Notes: generated by a model from the sequence alone, not told the origin. A stretch of 64,000 nt of DNA from Candidatus Methanorbis basalitermitum (GCA_031287415.1 JAITSY010000019.1:1-64000); one strand, 5' to 3'. Shown: positions 44,313 through 53,965, counted from the stretch's first letter. Translations and numbers: made by a program.

Positions 44313-45185
44313 TTAGATGTACGGGTTGCGCAGTGGTTTGAGTGCTGCATGTTCCGCGTGTTTGCGGTGTTCGAGGTACTTTTGGTTCTTTGTGATCTTC
44401 TCGGTTGCGAGTTTCGTGACGAGTTCAAGACCCGGCTTGACACCGTCCATCGACTCTGCAACAATCCATCCTGCCTCGACTGCCTTGTTGAAGGTTGCCT
44501 CTCCTGTTGCGGAGCGGACAAAGACCGTTGACCATCCGTCCGGTGTTCCAACGGACCCGGTAGAGACATCTGCGAGGTTTGCAACGTAGTCGAGACATAC
44601 GTGACATCCCGGCTGCTCGTACTTGTGAGTAACTTTCAGCGGGATCTGTGCGTTAATGCCGCGTTCGGTGTACACAGAGAACTTGCCCTTTCCGATATCC
44701 ATCTTAGTGACGTTATCGATCTTGGTTGCACAGTGGTCCTCAACCATCTGATAGAGACCCTGGTACGGGAAATTCTCCATGCAGAAGATGCCAAGTACAA
44801 GAGCGATCTTATCCGGGACATCGCGCAGACCAATCGGATAAAGCTGTGCTTTTCTGACTGCTTGAATTTGGCAGGGGGTTCCAACAATACCAACCTTGTC
44901 AAGACCGTAGCTCCGAGTGGCCTCCTTGATCAGGGACATGTTCGGGGAGATCGAGTATTTTGTTCCACGCGCTGCAAAAAGCTCTTCAACAGTTGTGGCA
45001 ATCATCGGTTCGGGTTTGTATGGTTCTTTTCCAGGTCCTGCAACGATTGCTCCGTCAATGATGCCTGCCTCAAGTGCATAAGCAAACATTGCGGTGACGA
45101 TTCCTCCGTCCTGGGCCTTTGAGAGAATGTCTTCACAGCCGGCTTTGGCTTTGTAGACTGCCTTGTATTTTCCAAGAAATTCCAT
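44313..45185 (-). CDS. frhB: Coenzyme F420-reducing hydrogenase beta subunit
   Basis: This 290-residue iron-sulfur flavoprotein has the FrhB family pattern: SKAQDGGIVTAMFAYAL at the N-terminus, VGTPCQIQAVRKAQ, a LGIFCMENFPY segment and CHVCLDYVANLAD. FrhB holds FAD and a 4Fe-4S cluster and passes electrons from H2 to F420. The ATG follows a strong AGGAGGAG. It is the last gene of frhADGB. Confidence 0.95.
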   Translation of the reverse strand: MEFLGKYKAVYKAKAGCEDILSKAQDGGIVTAMFAYALEAGIIDGAIVAGPGKEPYKPEPMIATTVEELFAARGTKYSISPNMSLIKEATRSYGLDKVGIVGTPCQIQAVRKAQLYPIGLRDVPDKIALVLGIFCMENFPYQGLYQMVEDHCATKIDNVTKMDIGKGKFSVYTERGINAQIPLKVTHKYEQPGCHVCLDYVANLADVSTGSVGTPDGWSTVFVRSATGEATFNKAVEAGWIVAESMDGVKPGLELVTKLATEKITKNQKYLEHRKHAEHAALKPLRNPYI

Positions 45186-45204
45186 TTTTTCTCCTCCTGG
45201 ATCC

Positions 45205-46194
45205 TCAGGGCTTCATAACCTCTCCAATGAGGTGCGTGATCGACTCATACTGGCCGCACACGTCGAAGCTGAAGAAACTCCGTGGGCACTGGGCGGAACA
45301 TCCGCCACATTTAATACACAGATCACGCTCGATCTGCGGTTTGCCGTACTGCATCGTGATGGCACGGACAGAACATGCTGCAGCGCAACTGCCACATCCG
45401 CAACAGAGACCCTGATTGATGATTTCGGTCATCAGATCGCATCCACATGCACAGGTGTGCGAGCAGCCGCAGGTATCAGCTCCTCCTCCTGCAAGCCTCA
45501 TCAGTGGGGTAAGGTATGCAGCTGCAAGTGCCTTCTGTTCCTCGGTGCCCTTCAGCAACAGATATGCCATCAGGCACACATTGCGGATCTGCTGCGGGGT
45601 CGGTGCACATGAGGGAATGTACACATCGACTTTTATCAGGTCACCAATTGGCAGGAATGCCTCATGTTGGGGCTGATTTTGCTGGCCGCCACGGCAGAAA
45701 CGGGTGGTGTTGCCGTAACATGCACAGCCTCCAAGAGCAACGACAATTTTTGCTTTCTCACGAGTTTCCAGAATCTCTTCCATTGAGCACTCGTCATTTA
45801 AGCAGACAGAACCCTCGACCAGTGCGACATCCATTTCTGGAATGTGGCGCACATCAGCGAGCGTCAGGCAGTAGACGAGGTCAGCGTATTTGTCAAGGAT
45901 AGTAAGTAATCCTTCATAGTTATCTGCAAGGGACACGAGACATCCGGTACATCCGCTCATGTGTACGTGTCCTACAGTAATCTTGTCAGCCACTGGCTTC
46001 TCCTCCTTTGGTTTTTGAATAATTGGCTTTTGTTCGACCATCATGTCAGCCGGTTTTGCCTTGGTAACAGGTGCTTCATGCTTTGCGGACACAAGTTTTT
46101 CCTGTTTACTGGCAACAGGCTTTTCGTCCTGCGTTCCCTCGCTGACATCGCCTTTTCCAAACAGTAAGCTTTTGAGTTTTTCGAATAATCCCAT
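45205..46194 (-). CDS. frhG: Coenzyme F420-reducing hydrogenase gamma subunit with N-terminal extension
   Basis: This 329-residue protein contains the standard FrhG sequence from about residue 70: ITVGHVHMSGCTGCLVSLADN for the proximal cluster, GGCACYGNTTRFC, and two ferredoxin-type motifs near the C-terminus (CCGCGSCAAAC, CIKCGGCSAQCP). Ahead of it is an extension of about 70 residues. That extension begins with an amphipathic MGLFEKLKSLLFGKG, followed by a Lys/Glu/Pro-rich linker. FrhG normally starts close to the ITVGHVHMSG strand. The extension could tether the cytoplasmic complex to a membrane or partner. Spacing to frhD is 1 bp. Confidence 0.92.
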   Translation of the reverse strand: MGLFEKLKSLLFGKGDVSEGTQDEKPVASKQEKLVSAKHEAPVTKAKPADMMVEQKPIIQKPKEEKPVADKITVGHVHMSGCTGCLVSLADNYEGLLTILDKYADLVYCLTLADVRHIPEMDVALVEGSVCLNDECSMEEILETREKAKIVVALGGCACYGNTTRFCRGGQQNQPQHEAFLPIGDLIKVDVYIPSCAPTPQQIRNVCLMAYLLLKGTEEQKALAAAYLTPLMRLAGGGADTCGCSHTCACGCDLMTEIINQGLCCGCGSCAAACSVRAITMQYGKPQIERDLCIKCGGCSAQCPRSFFSFDVCGQYESITHLIGEVMKP

Positions 46195-46195
46195 T

Positions 46196-46690
46196 TTAGC
46201 TTCCTATCTCTTTCAAGATGATGTTCACAGTTTTGGGAATAGCTCTTTGTACATCCGGACTCAGCTCAAGCACAAAGTCTTCGCTGCCCGGTGCAGGTAT
46301 ATAGGCGGGCTGGCATCCGAGAATAATAATATCCATCTTCCCTTTCAGTCTGCCGATAGGATCCAGCAGATTTCCGGAATGGGCATCCATGTAACGTTCT
46401 TTTCTGCCTTCGGGCAGAAGGTCGGCGGGTATCTTTGTCAGGTCTCCGGGCTTTCCCCCGAAGTCCATGCTGTCCACAATGATCAGTTTTCTCGTCTCAT
46501 CCGGATCAATCATCGAAAAAACAAGGTGCGGGCCACCCAGGCCCACATCCATCGCTTTAATATTGTCAGGAAGTTTGCACTCGGAAAGTGCTCTGATTAC
46601 TGCGGGACCAAATCCGTCGTCACCAAAGAGTTCGTTACCGACACCGGCGATTATTATTTCAGGAAACTGTCCATCCATGTAGATACTCAT
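46196..46690 (-). CDS. frhD: F420-reducing hydrogenase maturation protease
   Basis: This 164-residue HybD-type endopeptidase has the nickel-sensing residues in GVGNELFGDDGFGP, IIVDSMDFGG and DAHSGN. It removes the C-terminal peptide of FrhA after nickel insertion. It overlaps the frhA stop by 4 bp and is followed directly by frhG, the usual frhADGB order. Confidence 0.93.
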   Translation of the reverse strand: MSIYMDGQFPEIIIAGVGNELFGDDGFGPAVIRALSECKLPDNIKAMDVGLGGPHLVFSMIDPDETRKLIIVDSMDFGGKPGDLTKIPADLLPEGRKERYMDAHSGNLLDPIGRLKGKMDIIILGCQPAYIPAPGSEDFVLELSPDVQRAIPKTVNIILKEIGS

Positions 46691-48054
46691 TCAAGGAGCT
46701 TCTGTGCCACAAGCCGGTTGTCTTCATCCAGTACAATCATATGAGTTGCACAGGATACACAGGGGTCATATGCACGGACAATGACTTCTGCAAGTTCCCA
46801 CGGTGCGCCGATAAGTGCACGGCTACAGGTCGGGAAGTTCCAGGTAGTCGGGACAAGCATGGAGAACCACTCGACTTTGCCGTCACGGACCTTTGCGAGG
46901 TGAATGTCTGCGCCGCGAGGGGCTTCGTTTGCTGCCCATCCAAAGGATCCGTCTCCCTGCGGAATGACGTCTGCAACGACTTTTCCGGAGGCGTTGAGCG
47001 CATCAGTTGCTTCAATCATCTTGTAGACGGAGTCCATGTATTCCATTTCACGTGCAATGTTTTGCCCAATTGCTCCCTTGCGGTCGTAGTTTCTGTAGGT
47101 GGCAAGACGTGCACGCGGTCCAACCTCGACGGGCTGTCCGTCGTAGAGTGGGACACCGGTACATGCCTGCATCTGCGGCCAGGCCTTTGCGCCTGCTTTG
47201 GTGGTTCCACCAATCGGGTATGCGGGATCTTCCAGGGTGATGTCTTCTTCGCCCATGTACCAGTCCCAGGGTCTGACTTCAATCCAGCGTGCAGGATCCC
47301 ACGTTGGGTGTTCGTCAAGAGAGCTGCTTCCGTAACACGGATCAACTGCCATGTATCCCTGCTGATGGAAACCAAGGTCCTTCGGGATGGCAACTTCGCG
47401 ACCGCACATCTCTGCCCAGTCCCGCTTTGCATAGTTCTCGAAGATTGCAATCATGAACTCCATTTGCTCGCGTGCGAGCGGGAGCGCCTGCTTTGCAAGG
47501 TCATAAATCTTGGTTCTTGCACGGGGGGTGATATTCGTGTACATACCACCAACACGCGGGTTGGACGGATGTACTGCTTCTCCTCCTGCGATCTCGCCGA
47601 CGGTCTGGCCGATCATTCGCAGAGTCTGGATACGCTTTGCAACGGATCTGACCGGTTCTGCAGGAGAGAACGGATTGATCTTCGAGTCAGTGCCAGGCAG
47701 GTACATATCCGGCAATGCAAGAATGTCGTGCAGTGCGTGGGAGTGCAGTCTGTTTGCACACTGGAGAATAATACGCAGAAGATATGCATCTTCGGGGATC
47801 TCTACACCCATCGACGCTTCCATTGCCTCTGTTGCGGCAAGAGTGTGGGCAATTGGACAGATACCGCACACACGGGAAGCGATCTTGGGAACTTGCTCAT
47901 AGGTCTTACCGATGGCAAGTTTCTCTACACCACGAACCGGCGTGATGGAAAGCCAGTCTCCGCGCTCAACGATACCTTCATCGTTTACTTTTAAAACGAG
48001 CTTGGAGTGACCCTCATGCCTGGTGGTCGGGGAAATTTCTACTACTTTCGACAA
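46687..48054 (-). CDS. frhA: Coenzyme F420-reducing hydrogenase alpha subunit (NiFe large subunit)
   Basis: This 455-residue protein carries the two NiFe-binding motifs: RVCGICPIAH near residue 61 and DPCVSCATHMI close to the C-terminus. The ligands are cysteines, not selenocysteine. It splits H2 and feeds electrons through FrhG and FrhB to F420. The start is TTG 48054, preceded by GGATGAGGCG. HypB in this window is a likely maturation factor. Inverted repeats upstream may regulate the operon. Confidence 0.96.
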   Translation of the reverse strand: MSKVVEISPTTRHEGHSKLVLKVNDEGIVERGDWLSITPVRGVEKLAIGKTYEQVPKIASRVCGICPIAHTLAATEAMEASMGVEIPEDAYLLRIILQCANRLHSHALHDILALPDMYLPGTDSKINPFSPAEPVRSVAKRIQTLRMIGQTVGEIAGGEAVHPSNPRVGGMYTNITPRARTKIYDLAKQALPLAREQMEFMIAIFENYAKRDWAEMCGREVAIPKDLGFHQQGYMAVDPCYGSSSLDEHPTWDPARWIEVRPWDWYMGEEDITLEDPAYPIGGTTKAGAKAWPQMQACTGVPLYDGQPVEVGPRARLATYRNYDRKGAIGQNIAREMEYMDSVYKMIEATDALNASGKVVADVIPQGDGSFGWAANEAPRGADIHLAKVRDGKVEWFSMLVPTTWNFPTCSRALIGAPWELAEVIVRAYDPCVSCATHMIVLDEDNRLVAQKLLE

Positions 48055-48068
48055 TGTTATCGCCTCAT

Positions 48069-48170
48069 CCTAAATATTTTAGGTTGTTCAATCAGCTATA
48101 CAGGAAAAATTACCATTGTCCTTTTGGTTTATGACATGTACCGAAGTACACCATCTAAGTTTTCTTAGAT
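48069..48170 (-). promoter_or_regulatory. Inverted repeats upstream of the frhADGB operon
   Basis: CCTAAA-TAT-TTTAGG (48069-48083) lies about 15 bp before the frhA start, and a perfect ATCTAAG-TTTT-CTTAGAT (48153-48170) lies further upstream. Both share a CTAA/TTAG core. They could be operators for a hydrogenase regulator. I cannot place the TATA box with certainty. Confidence 0.4.
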
Positions 48171-48400
48171 TGAATCTATTAAAGATTTCTCTTTCACAGG
48201 ACGGAGTATTTTCCAAAGAGTTCCGGTTTTTTCCATAAAGATTACGTAAATCAAGGAAAATGATCTAAAGTATTACTAATTTCTTGCAACGTATTAATTT
48301 ATTGGAAGTTTCGTCAATTTCTCCTTTGTCTCTTGGATAACAGCCAGTATTTTTTGGAGTTGGCCCGAAACATTCATGCGCTCCGGGACAATATGAAAAT

Positions 48401-48508
48401 GGACTTTTGATCTTAGTGAGAATATATGACTGATTCTTCGAGACTCTATTGATATAGACGGTTACATTTCAAATTTGAAGAACTGCTCCCATTCAACTAA
48501 TGATTCCA
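48401..48508 (+). repeat. Family 1 TATA-bearing dispersed repeat, copy I
   Basis: GGACTTTTGATCTTAGTGAG, TATA block GAATATATGAC, spacer, then CTCTATTGATATAGACGG, TTACATTTCAAATTTGAAG, AACTGCTCCCATTCAACTAATGATTCC. It lies between frhA and the 3' end of mptA, pointing at mptA. The 48055-48562 interval has no gene. Confidence 0.85.
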
Positions 48509-48562
48509 TATGAAAATTATTCTGAGAATATTCGGGAAACACAGAAAAAATATGTGTGTGTA

Positions 48563-49498
48563 TCATACATTCAGTTCTTCCCGCAATTCTGCAAGGGTTG
48601 CCTTGCGTTCTGCATAGGCATCATGCTGGTGAATACTTTCCTCGTTCGTCTGGCGAATGGTGATATGGGTATCACCAGGAAGATGCGGGAAGGTGTTGAC
48701 AATCCGGCGGGCCATCTCACGGACACAGTCCTCCACAAAACGTGCATTTTTGTGGGCCGCCATAACGACGTGGCTCTCATCACCGCGCTTGAGAAGTTCG
48801 TAGATTTCTGCACTCATAGACTCCTTGAGGACGGTGACTATCAGTTCTAACGGAACAATGACGTCATCGTCGGTTTCCACACAGAGGAAGCCGCGGCCAC
48901 GCTGATTGTGGCTTGCCATTGGAATTTCCCTAAAGATTGCATCAACCTTTTCCTCAGGAATTCCCAATTTCTGCATCACATGCATTGCGTGATCTTTCAT
49001 GATGTTCTGGGCGCATGGGCATGCGGTGATGCCAGTGACTTCTGCCCCCACACTCTTGCGGACAACCGGTGTTCCTTCGGATCTCTGAGCGATGGCATGG
49101 GCATAGACGTTCACGACCTCCTGGCAAGAGGTCTTGGAGACAGGTGTGTCGCGATTGATCATGTAGAAGCTCCGCATGAATACCTCGGTCCTGTCTGCAT
49201 ACTCATGATGATCAAGCAGTTTTCGTGAAACAATACCACACACATCTTCAATACCGCGGACATCGCCGGAGATTGCTTGCTGGAGCACCTCGTCGATAAC
49301 TTCGAAATTACGGGAAAGATTTGCGCCTTTCAGGTTACTGGGGAGATCAACAAAGACATCGAAGTCGGAGATGAAAATTGCCGGACGTGTTTTGCCAGGC
49401 CTTCCTACTTCAACAAGCTTTTTAACATTCTTCACGCCAACACGGGTCAGACTGATTCGTATGTCAGGAGCAGTGGACTGCACATCTGGTAATGACAT
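48563..49498 (-). CDS. mptA: GTP cyclohydrolase MptA (FolE2 type)
   Basis: This 311-residue protein has the archaeal FolE2/MptA pattern: ISLTRVGVKNVKKLVEV, a DLPSNLKGANLSRNFE segment, GAEVTGITACPCAQN with metal-binding Cys, and a HMSHNQRGRG-like motif (ASHNQRGRG). MptA is an Fe(II)-dependent cyclohydrolase that makes 7,8-dihydroneopterin cyclic phosphate from GTP, the first step of tetrahydromethanopterin synthesis. I start at the internal Met (MSLPDVQ). A TATA-like AATTATATACCC lies about 90 bp upstream. Confidence 0.92.
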   Translation of the reverse strand: MSLPDVQSTAPDIRISLTRVGVKNVKKLVEVGRPGKTRPAIFISDFDVFVDLPSNLKGANLSRNFEVIDEVLQQAISGDVRGIEDVCGIVSRKLLDHHEYADRTEVFMRSFYMINRDTPVSKTSCQEVVNVYAHAIAQRSEGTPVVRKSVGAEVTGITACPCAQNIMKDHAMHVMQKLGIPEEKVDAIFREIPMASHNQRGRGFLCVETDDDVIVPLELIVTVLKESMSAEIYELLKRGDESHVVMAAHKNARFVEDCVREMARRIVNTFPHLPGDTHITIRQTNEESIHQHDAYAERKATLAELREELNV

Positions 49499-49780
49499 TA
49501 TACTGTAGCCTTCGTTATTTCCACCCAAAATATCACCGGAGAAACAGGCAGTTTAACACGTACCTATTCGTATAGCCATGAGGGTATATAATTTTAGGGA
49601 TTTATCTTCTATCATGATTTTTCCGGGACATATTATTTCACGCATCATGCCTCAGCTAGTTCCGACCCAACTCCCGTCCGGGACATCGGAGCTGCAGCAA
49701 AATGCAATAGATGGGAGCAAAAATGTTGTTCCTGTCTACAGGGGGGCCGTAACAGAGCCAGCCCCACCTGCTTGTTTCAT

Positions 49781-50671
49781 TTATTCGATGTCAATGCCGT
49801 ATTTTGCAGCATTGGCGTCTGCGATAGCCTGAATTTTTGCAAGCTCTGCCTCGTTTCTTGTAGGCTTGAAGAGGTGGCGAAACCGCTTCTGGGCTTTGAG
49901 GTACTCGTCAACCGGCACACGCTTGATCTTCTTGGCAGAAGCAAGCTTGCCATCAACGATGTCATAACAAGGCCAAAGACCGCATTCAACCGCCATTCTA
50001 CCGATTACCATCGTCTTGGCACCGTCGAATCCCCATCCCGTGCAACAGGGTGTGTGTACTTGAATATAGCAGGAACCTGGTGTGTTCATGGCTTTTTCAA
50101 CTTTTTTCATGAGATCCATCGGGTATGCCATCGAGGTAGTTGCCACATACGGGGAACCATGAGCGGCGAGAATCTGCGGAAGATCCTTCTTTGGCCGGTT
50201 GTTTCCATAGGAGCAGGTGCCAGATGGCGAAGTAGTGGTATCCGCATCGTACGGGGTTGCACCGGAACGCTGAATACCGGTGTTCATGTATGCCTCGTTA
50301 TCATAACAGATATAGGTGAAATCATGACCACGCTCAAATGCACCAGAAAGGCAAAGCATGCCGATATCGACGGTCGCACCGTCTCCACCAATGACGAGGA
50401 CCTTTTCTTCCCCAAGCCGCCCCTGCTTTTTGAGGGCTGCCTCAATACCAGATGCAACGGCTGACGCGTTTTCAAATAGAGAATGAATCCAAGGAATCTT
50501 CCATGCAGTCTCCGGATATGGAGTGGAGAACACCTCAAGACATCCGGTCGGACTCACGACGATTGTGTTTCCGCCAGTACCCTTGAGGATCATCCGTACC
50601 GCGGATGATGCCCCACAGCCACCACATGCACGGTGGCCGCAGTCAAAGTTTTCAATTGTACGATCTACCAT
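49781..50671 (-). CDS. porB: Pyruvate:ferredoxin oxidoreductase beta subunit
   Basis: This 296-residue protein has the thiamine-diphosphate site of PorB ([12 protein letters not shown], then [15 protein letters not shown]) and the [10 protein letters not shown] cysteines that help hold a 4Fe-4S cluster. With the other three subunits it makes or oxidises pyruvate using ferredoxin and CoA. In a methanogen it mainly fixes CO2 onto acetyl-CoA. It is the last gene of porCDAB and directly follows porA with no gap. Confidence 0.95.
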   Translation of the reverse strand: MVDRTIENFDCGHRACGGCGASSAVRMILKGTGGNTIVVSPTGCLEVFSTPYPETAWKIPWIHSLFENASAVASGIEAALKKQGRLGEEKVLVIGGDGATVDIGMLCLSGAFERGHDFTYICYDNEAYMNTGIQRSGATPYDADTTTSPSGTCSYGNNRPKKDLPQILAAHGSPYVATTSMAYPMDLMKKVEKAMNTPGSCYIQVHTPCCTGWGFDGAKTMVIGRMAVECGLWPCYDIVDGKLASAKKIKRVPVDEYLKAQKRFRHLFKPTRNEAELAKIQAIADANAAKYGIDIE

Positions 50672-51829
50672 TTATAACAGCTCCTCGCGCAGCCCGTAGA
50701 ACATATCCCCAGTGCCTTTCTCGGCAAGCTCTACGATCTTTTTGATATCTTGTTTGCACACGTCGCGACCACCGAGACCAAGGATGTAGTCATAGACTGG
50801 AATACAGGAGCCGTAACAGGCTTCCTTGACTTCAATGGCAACGGCACCCTTTGCACCAAGACTCACATTTTTGTCAAGGACGGCAATGGTGTTTACATGA
50901 GCAAGCGCTTTTGCGATGTCTGTGGACGGGAACGGGCGGAAACAGCGGATCTTTAGCAGACCGACCCTCTTGCCCTCCGCACGCATCTCATCAATTGCGT
51001 CCTTGGTTGTTCCACAGATGGAACCCATTGCAACGATGGCAACATCTGCATCCTCAAGTTTGTATCCCTCGACAAGTGCGGCATAGTCGCGGCCGAACAT
51101 CTCACCGAAGGCTTTACCATAGCGGCTGACAGCGTCTGCAGCCCGGTAAACAGCCAGGTCGTGTTCGTAGCGGAACTCCAGATAGTACTCGGGCGTTGCG
51201 TACATGCCGAACGAGATCGGATCCTTGACGTCAAGCCGCTGATACGGTGCAAAGGGACCAAGGAACTTGTCGACCTCGTCCGATGAGGGGATATCGACCG
51301 GCTCAAACACATGCGAGAGAATGAATCCGTCAAAGCAGACGAATGCCGGAAGCAGGATGTCGTGGTCCTCGCAAATTTTGTATGCGAGAATATGGAGGTC
51401 AACAGCTTCCTGATTGTCCTCTGCATAGAACTGCAGCCAGCCGGAGTCGCGCATCATGATGGAGTCCTGCTGATCGTTCCAGATAGATAACGGTGCGCCG
51501 ATTGCGCGGTTAGCGATACTCATCACAATCGGGAGCCGCATACCAGCTGCGTTAAAGACGACCTCCCCCATGAGGGCGAGGCCCTGTGAGGTGGTTGCGG
51601 AGTAAACTCGGCTTCCCGCAGCAGATGCACCGATGCAACAGGAGAGTGCGGAGAATTCCGAATCCACACAGATGTACTCGGCATCAAGCCTGCCGTCTGC
51701 AACGATTGAGGCGAGGCCTTCCACTATGTGAGTCTGTGGAGTGATTGGGTATGCGGAGATCACCTGTGGACGGCAGAGCCGGACGGTCTCTGCAACAGCA
51801 ATTGATCCCTCCATTATCTGAAGAGTCAT
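50672..51829 (-). CDS. porA: Pyruvate:ferredoxin oxidoreductase alpha subunit
   Basis: This 385-residue protein has the PorA pattern: a SAYPITPQTHIVEGL entry, SAAGSRVYSATTSQGLALM, the domain II segment LEDADVAIVAMGSICGTTKDA and RPFPSTDIAKAL. It contributes to the TPP active site and CoA binding. The gene abuts porB downstream and porD upstream, all co-transcribed. Confidence 0.95.
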   Translation of the reverse strand: MTLQIMEGSIAVAETVRLCRPQVISAYPITPQTHIVEGLASIVADGRLDAEYICVDSEFSALSCCIGASAAGSRVYSATTSQGLALMGEVVFNAAGMRLPIVMSIANRAIGAPLSIWNDQQDSIMMRDSGWLQFYAEDNQEAVDLHILAYKICEDHDILLPAFVCFDGFILSHVFEPVDIPSSDEVDKFLGPFAPYQRLDVKDPISFGMYATPEYYLEFRYEHDLAVYRAADAVSRYGKAFGEMFGRDYAALVEGYKLEDADVAIVAMGSICGTTKDAIDEMRAEGKRVGLLKIRCFRPFPSTDIAKALAHVNTIAVLDKNVSLGAKGAVAIEVKEACYGSCIPVYDYILGLGGRDVCKQDIKKIVELAEKGTGDMFYGLREELL

Positions 51830-52096
51830 TTATTTTTCCTCCTTGTGCATGGTTATTGCCTTAACTTTGTCTGGGCACTCTTCAGCACACATGCCGCAGC
51901 CCTTGCAAAAATCGAGATCAATCTCATAGCTTTTGTCGGGCAGCTGGCTGATGCAGCCTTCGGGGCAAATTAGCTGGCATGTTCCGCATTTGGTACACTT
52001 TGTCTTGTCGAGAGTCGGATAGAAAACCCGCCAGGATCCAGTTTTGTTGTTTTTTGACAGTCCGGGTCTCGCTGTGCACCCTATTCCAAGCGGCAT
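51830..52096 (-). CDS. porD: Pyruvate:ferredoxin oxidoreductase delta (ferredoxin-like) subunit
   Basis: This 88-residue protein has two 4Fe-4S ferredoxin motifs (CTKCGTCQLICPEGC and CKGCGMCAEECP), after an N-terminal GSWRVFYPTLDKTKC region typical of PorD. It carries electrons from the TPP site to ferredoxin. Its ATG overlaps the porC stop in a TAATG junction. Confidence 0.95.
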   Translation of the reverse strand: MPLGIGCTARPGLSKNNKTGSWRVFYPTLDKTKCTKCGTCQLICPEGCISQLPDKSYEIDLDFCKGCGMCAEECPDKVKAITMHKEEK

Positions 52097-52641
52097 TATA
52101 CTGCTCCCTCCGCCACCATACTGTATGCCCTTTTTGCTGCGGCGAAGTTTGTCTCAGCAAGCTTTCCGGGGAATCGCTCCTCAATTGCACCTTTGAGGGC
52201 TTCAAGCGTGATTTCCTCACTGGCCGCAGCGAATGCCCCCATCAGCGCAGTATTGGTGATAGGAAGTCCAATCTCTTCAAGGGCTATCTGCGTTGCATCG
52301 ATGACAATCAGTTTGGCGCCTGCGGGCAGATCGTAATTTTTCTTCCTTTCTGTGTTGATGATTGCAATTCCTTCACCGGACATTCCAGAAAATACGTTGA
52401 CGCTGTGAATGAGGGTACTATCCTGTACAATAATATAATCTGGCTCGTAGATCTGGCTTCTCAGCCGGATTTTTTCGTTGCTGAACCGCACAAATGCCTG
52501 AACGGGTGCCCCGCGGCGCTCAACACCAAATGCTGGAAACGCTTGGGCGTATGATCCACCTGCGAAGGCTGCGGTTGCAATGAGTTCTGCAGCGGTGACG
52601 GACCCTTGTCCACCTCTTCCATGAATGCGTAACTCCTTCAT
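52096..52641 (-). CDS. porC: Pyruvate:ferredoxin oxidoreductase gamma subunit
   Basis: This 181-residue protein matches PorC: MKELRIHGRGGQGSVTAAEL at the N-terminus, QAFPAFGVERRGAPVQAFVR, and a NTALMGAFAAASEEI segment. It is the first gene of the porCDAB operon. The ATG follows a GGGAGG Shine-Dalgarno site 8 bp upstream. Confidence 0.95.
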   Translation of the reverse strand: MKELRIHGRGGQGSVTAAELIATAAFAGGSYAQAFPAFGVERRGAPVQAFVRFSNEKIRLRSQIYEPDYIIVQDSTLIHSVNVFSGMSGEGIAIINTERKKNYDLPAGAKLIVIDATQIALEEIGLPITNTALMGAFAAASEEITLEALKGAIEERFPGKLAETNFAAAKRAYSMVAEGAV

Positions 52642-52680
52642 GTAAATTCCTCCCTTTGAGGTATCTTTCTCATTTCATCC

Positions 52681-52695
52681 ATATAAATATATTTG
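52681..52695 (-). promoter_or_regulatory. TATA box of the porCDAB operon
   Basis: CAAATATATTTATAT on the minus strand is about 47 bp before the porC ATG. It predicts a start near 52663 and a leader of about 22 nt that includes the Shine-Dalgarno site. Confidence 0.5.
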
Positions 52696-52781
52696 TTGGT
52701 ACTTATTGAGATTTTATCAGCAATGTTCGTTTATTTTTAAAACAAATCGTCTATGGTTGGCATTTTTGAAAATAGGGATTT

Positions 52782-53723
52782 TTATTTCTGCATATTCATT
52801 TTTTCGTTGAAATTGTGTTCGACAATGCCCGAACTGCACACTATTGGTATCGAGGAAACGGGGATGCCAAGAATCTGTTTTGCTCCGTTAAAGACGTCTT
52901 TGGCAATTTGAGCAAGTCCATCGGATGCTGCCCACTCATCATAGACGATCACTGGCTTTTGCAGAAGCGCGGAGATCTCCTCAGCCAACACCGGTGCAAG
53001 ATTTCCAGCAAGCGCCACGGATGCAGTGGGGGCCAGAAGTGTGAGCGAGGCGCATTCCATTGCAGCCCACATGGCAACGGTCGAGTACTGATATTTTTCT
53101 TCCATGTGGTAGATCACGCCTGCGGCTGCGAACGCTTGATTTGCAGTGAGGTCTCCTGCATCAATTTTTCTGATGGCCTCCACGTCAAGAGCGCCGTGGC
53201 AAGTTCCGGGGGCAAACACGCAGGCATCGAATGCACCGATGATTTTGCTGCCTGCAACGAGCAGGGAAACCGTGTTCGAGCTGATGTCAGAGACAATGAA
53301 GGTGTCACCAAGAATTTGGCCCGCTAGATAGGCTATGCCAAGCTTTTCCGGACTTGCTTGATGGGAGTAGATCTTGAATCGCGGATCGGTGTCTGAGTCA
53401 CGGTGAATGCCGGGGATAGCGACTGCCGGAATACCTGACTCCTTCACCACATCAAATACCCGGGTTCCGCCACCGATGTGCTCGCCAGCACCGGCATGGG
53501 TAATGATGCCGCGGTTTTTAAGCTGGCTGACCGGCGTTATTTCAGTGAAGTTGTCGCCCATTGAGTAGCATAGAGCGATGCCTTCGATCTCGTCAATCGG
53601 ACAGAGTTGGTTCAGGTCCTCAATAACAAACCCCTTTGCGGCCTCACGGGATAACTTGAACTGTCTTCCGGTACCGGCAGAAAAACGCAGGGCGGTTGTT
53701 CCGTGATCAATCCCGATATACAT
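52782..53723 (-). CDS. Methanogenesis marker protein 12
   Basis: This 313-residue protein of the ASKHA/DUF1464-like type has MYIGIDHGTTALRFS at the N-terminus (phosphate-1-like loop), SDISSNTVSLLVAG as a second phosphate motif and GAGEHIGGGTRVFD. The family is found in essentially all methanogens and is known as methanogenesis marker 12; its function is unknown to me. It appears to be transcribed alone, with the por operon downstream on the same strand. Confidence 0.88.
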   Translation of the reverse strand: MYIGIDHGTTALRFSAGTGRQFKLSREAAKGFVIEDLNQLCPIDEIEGIALCYSMGDNFTEITPVSQLKNRGIITHAGAGEHIGGGTRVFDVVKESGIPAVAIPGIHRDSDTDPRFKIYSHQASPEKLGIAYLAGQILGDTFIVSDISSNTVSLLVAGSKIIGAFDACVFAPGTCHGALDVEAIRKIDAGDLTANQAFAAAGVIYHMEEKYQYSTVAMWAAMECASLTLLAPTASVALAGNLAPVLAEEISALLQKPVIVYDEWAASDGLAQIAKDVFNGAKQILGIPVSSIPIVCSSGIVEHNFNEKMNMQK

Positions 53724-53965
53724 GGAGAATTGTATTTGCAGGAAACCATGATTAATAGTTGGTCTGCTATCTATGGAGCGAGGGGCTGGCCGCAGCTGAC
53801 AAACAAAGGGAACCCGTACCGCGGCGAATTTTTATCAGGACCTCCTTTACAGGTTTGATGTGGCGCCACAAGCGGCGCTTCTATCCCTGGGGAACGTCCC
53901 GGCAAAAAGGATGGTTCACAGATTTTCGTTCTCGGGGTTCCGTGCGGGACAGCGTCCCAAAAAAA

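Noticed and set aside
46741-47994. 417-codon ORF antisense to frhA
   Set aside because: It lies entirely over a certain gene, is Cys/Val-rich with no family pattern, and has no ribosome site or promoter. Other long antisense ORFs (24161-25135, 26396-27433, 54839-55909, 58002-59201) were rejected for the same reason.
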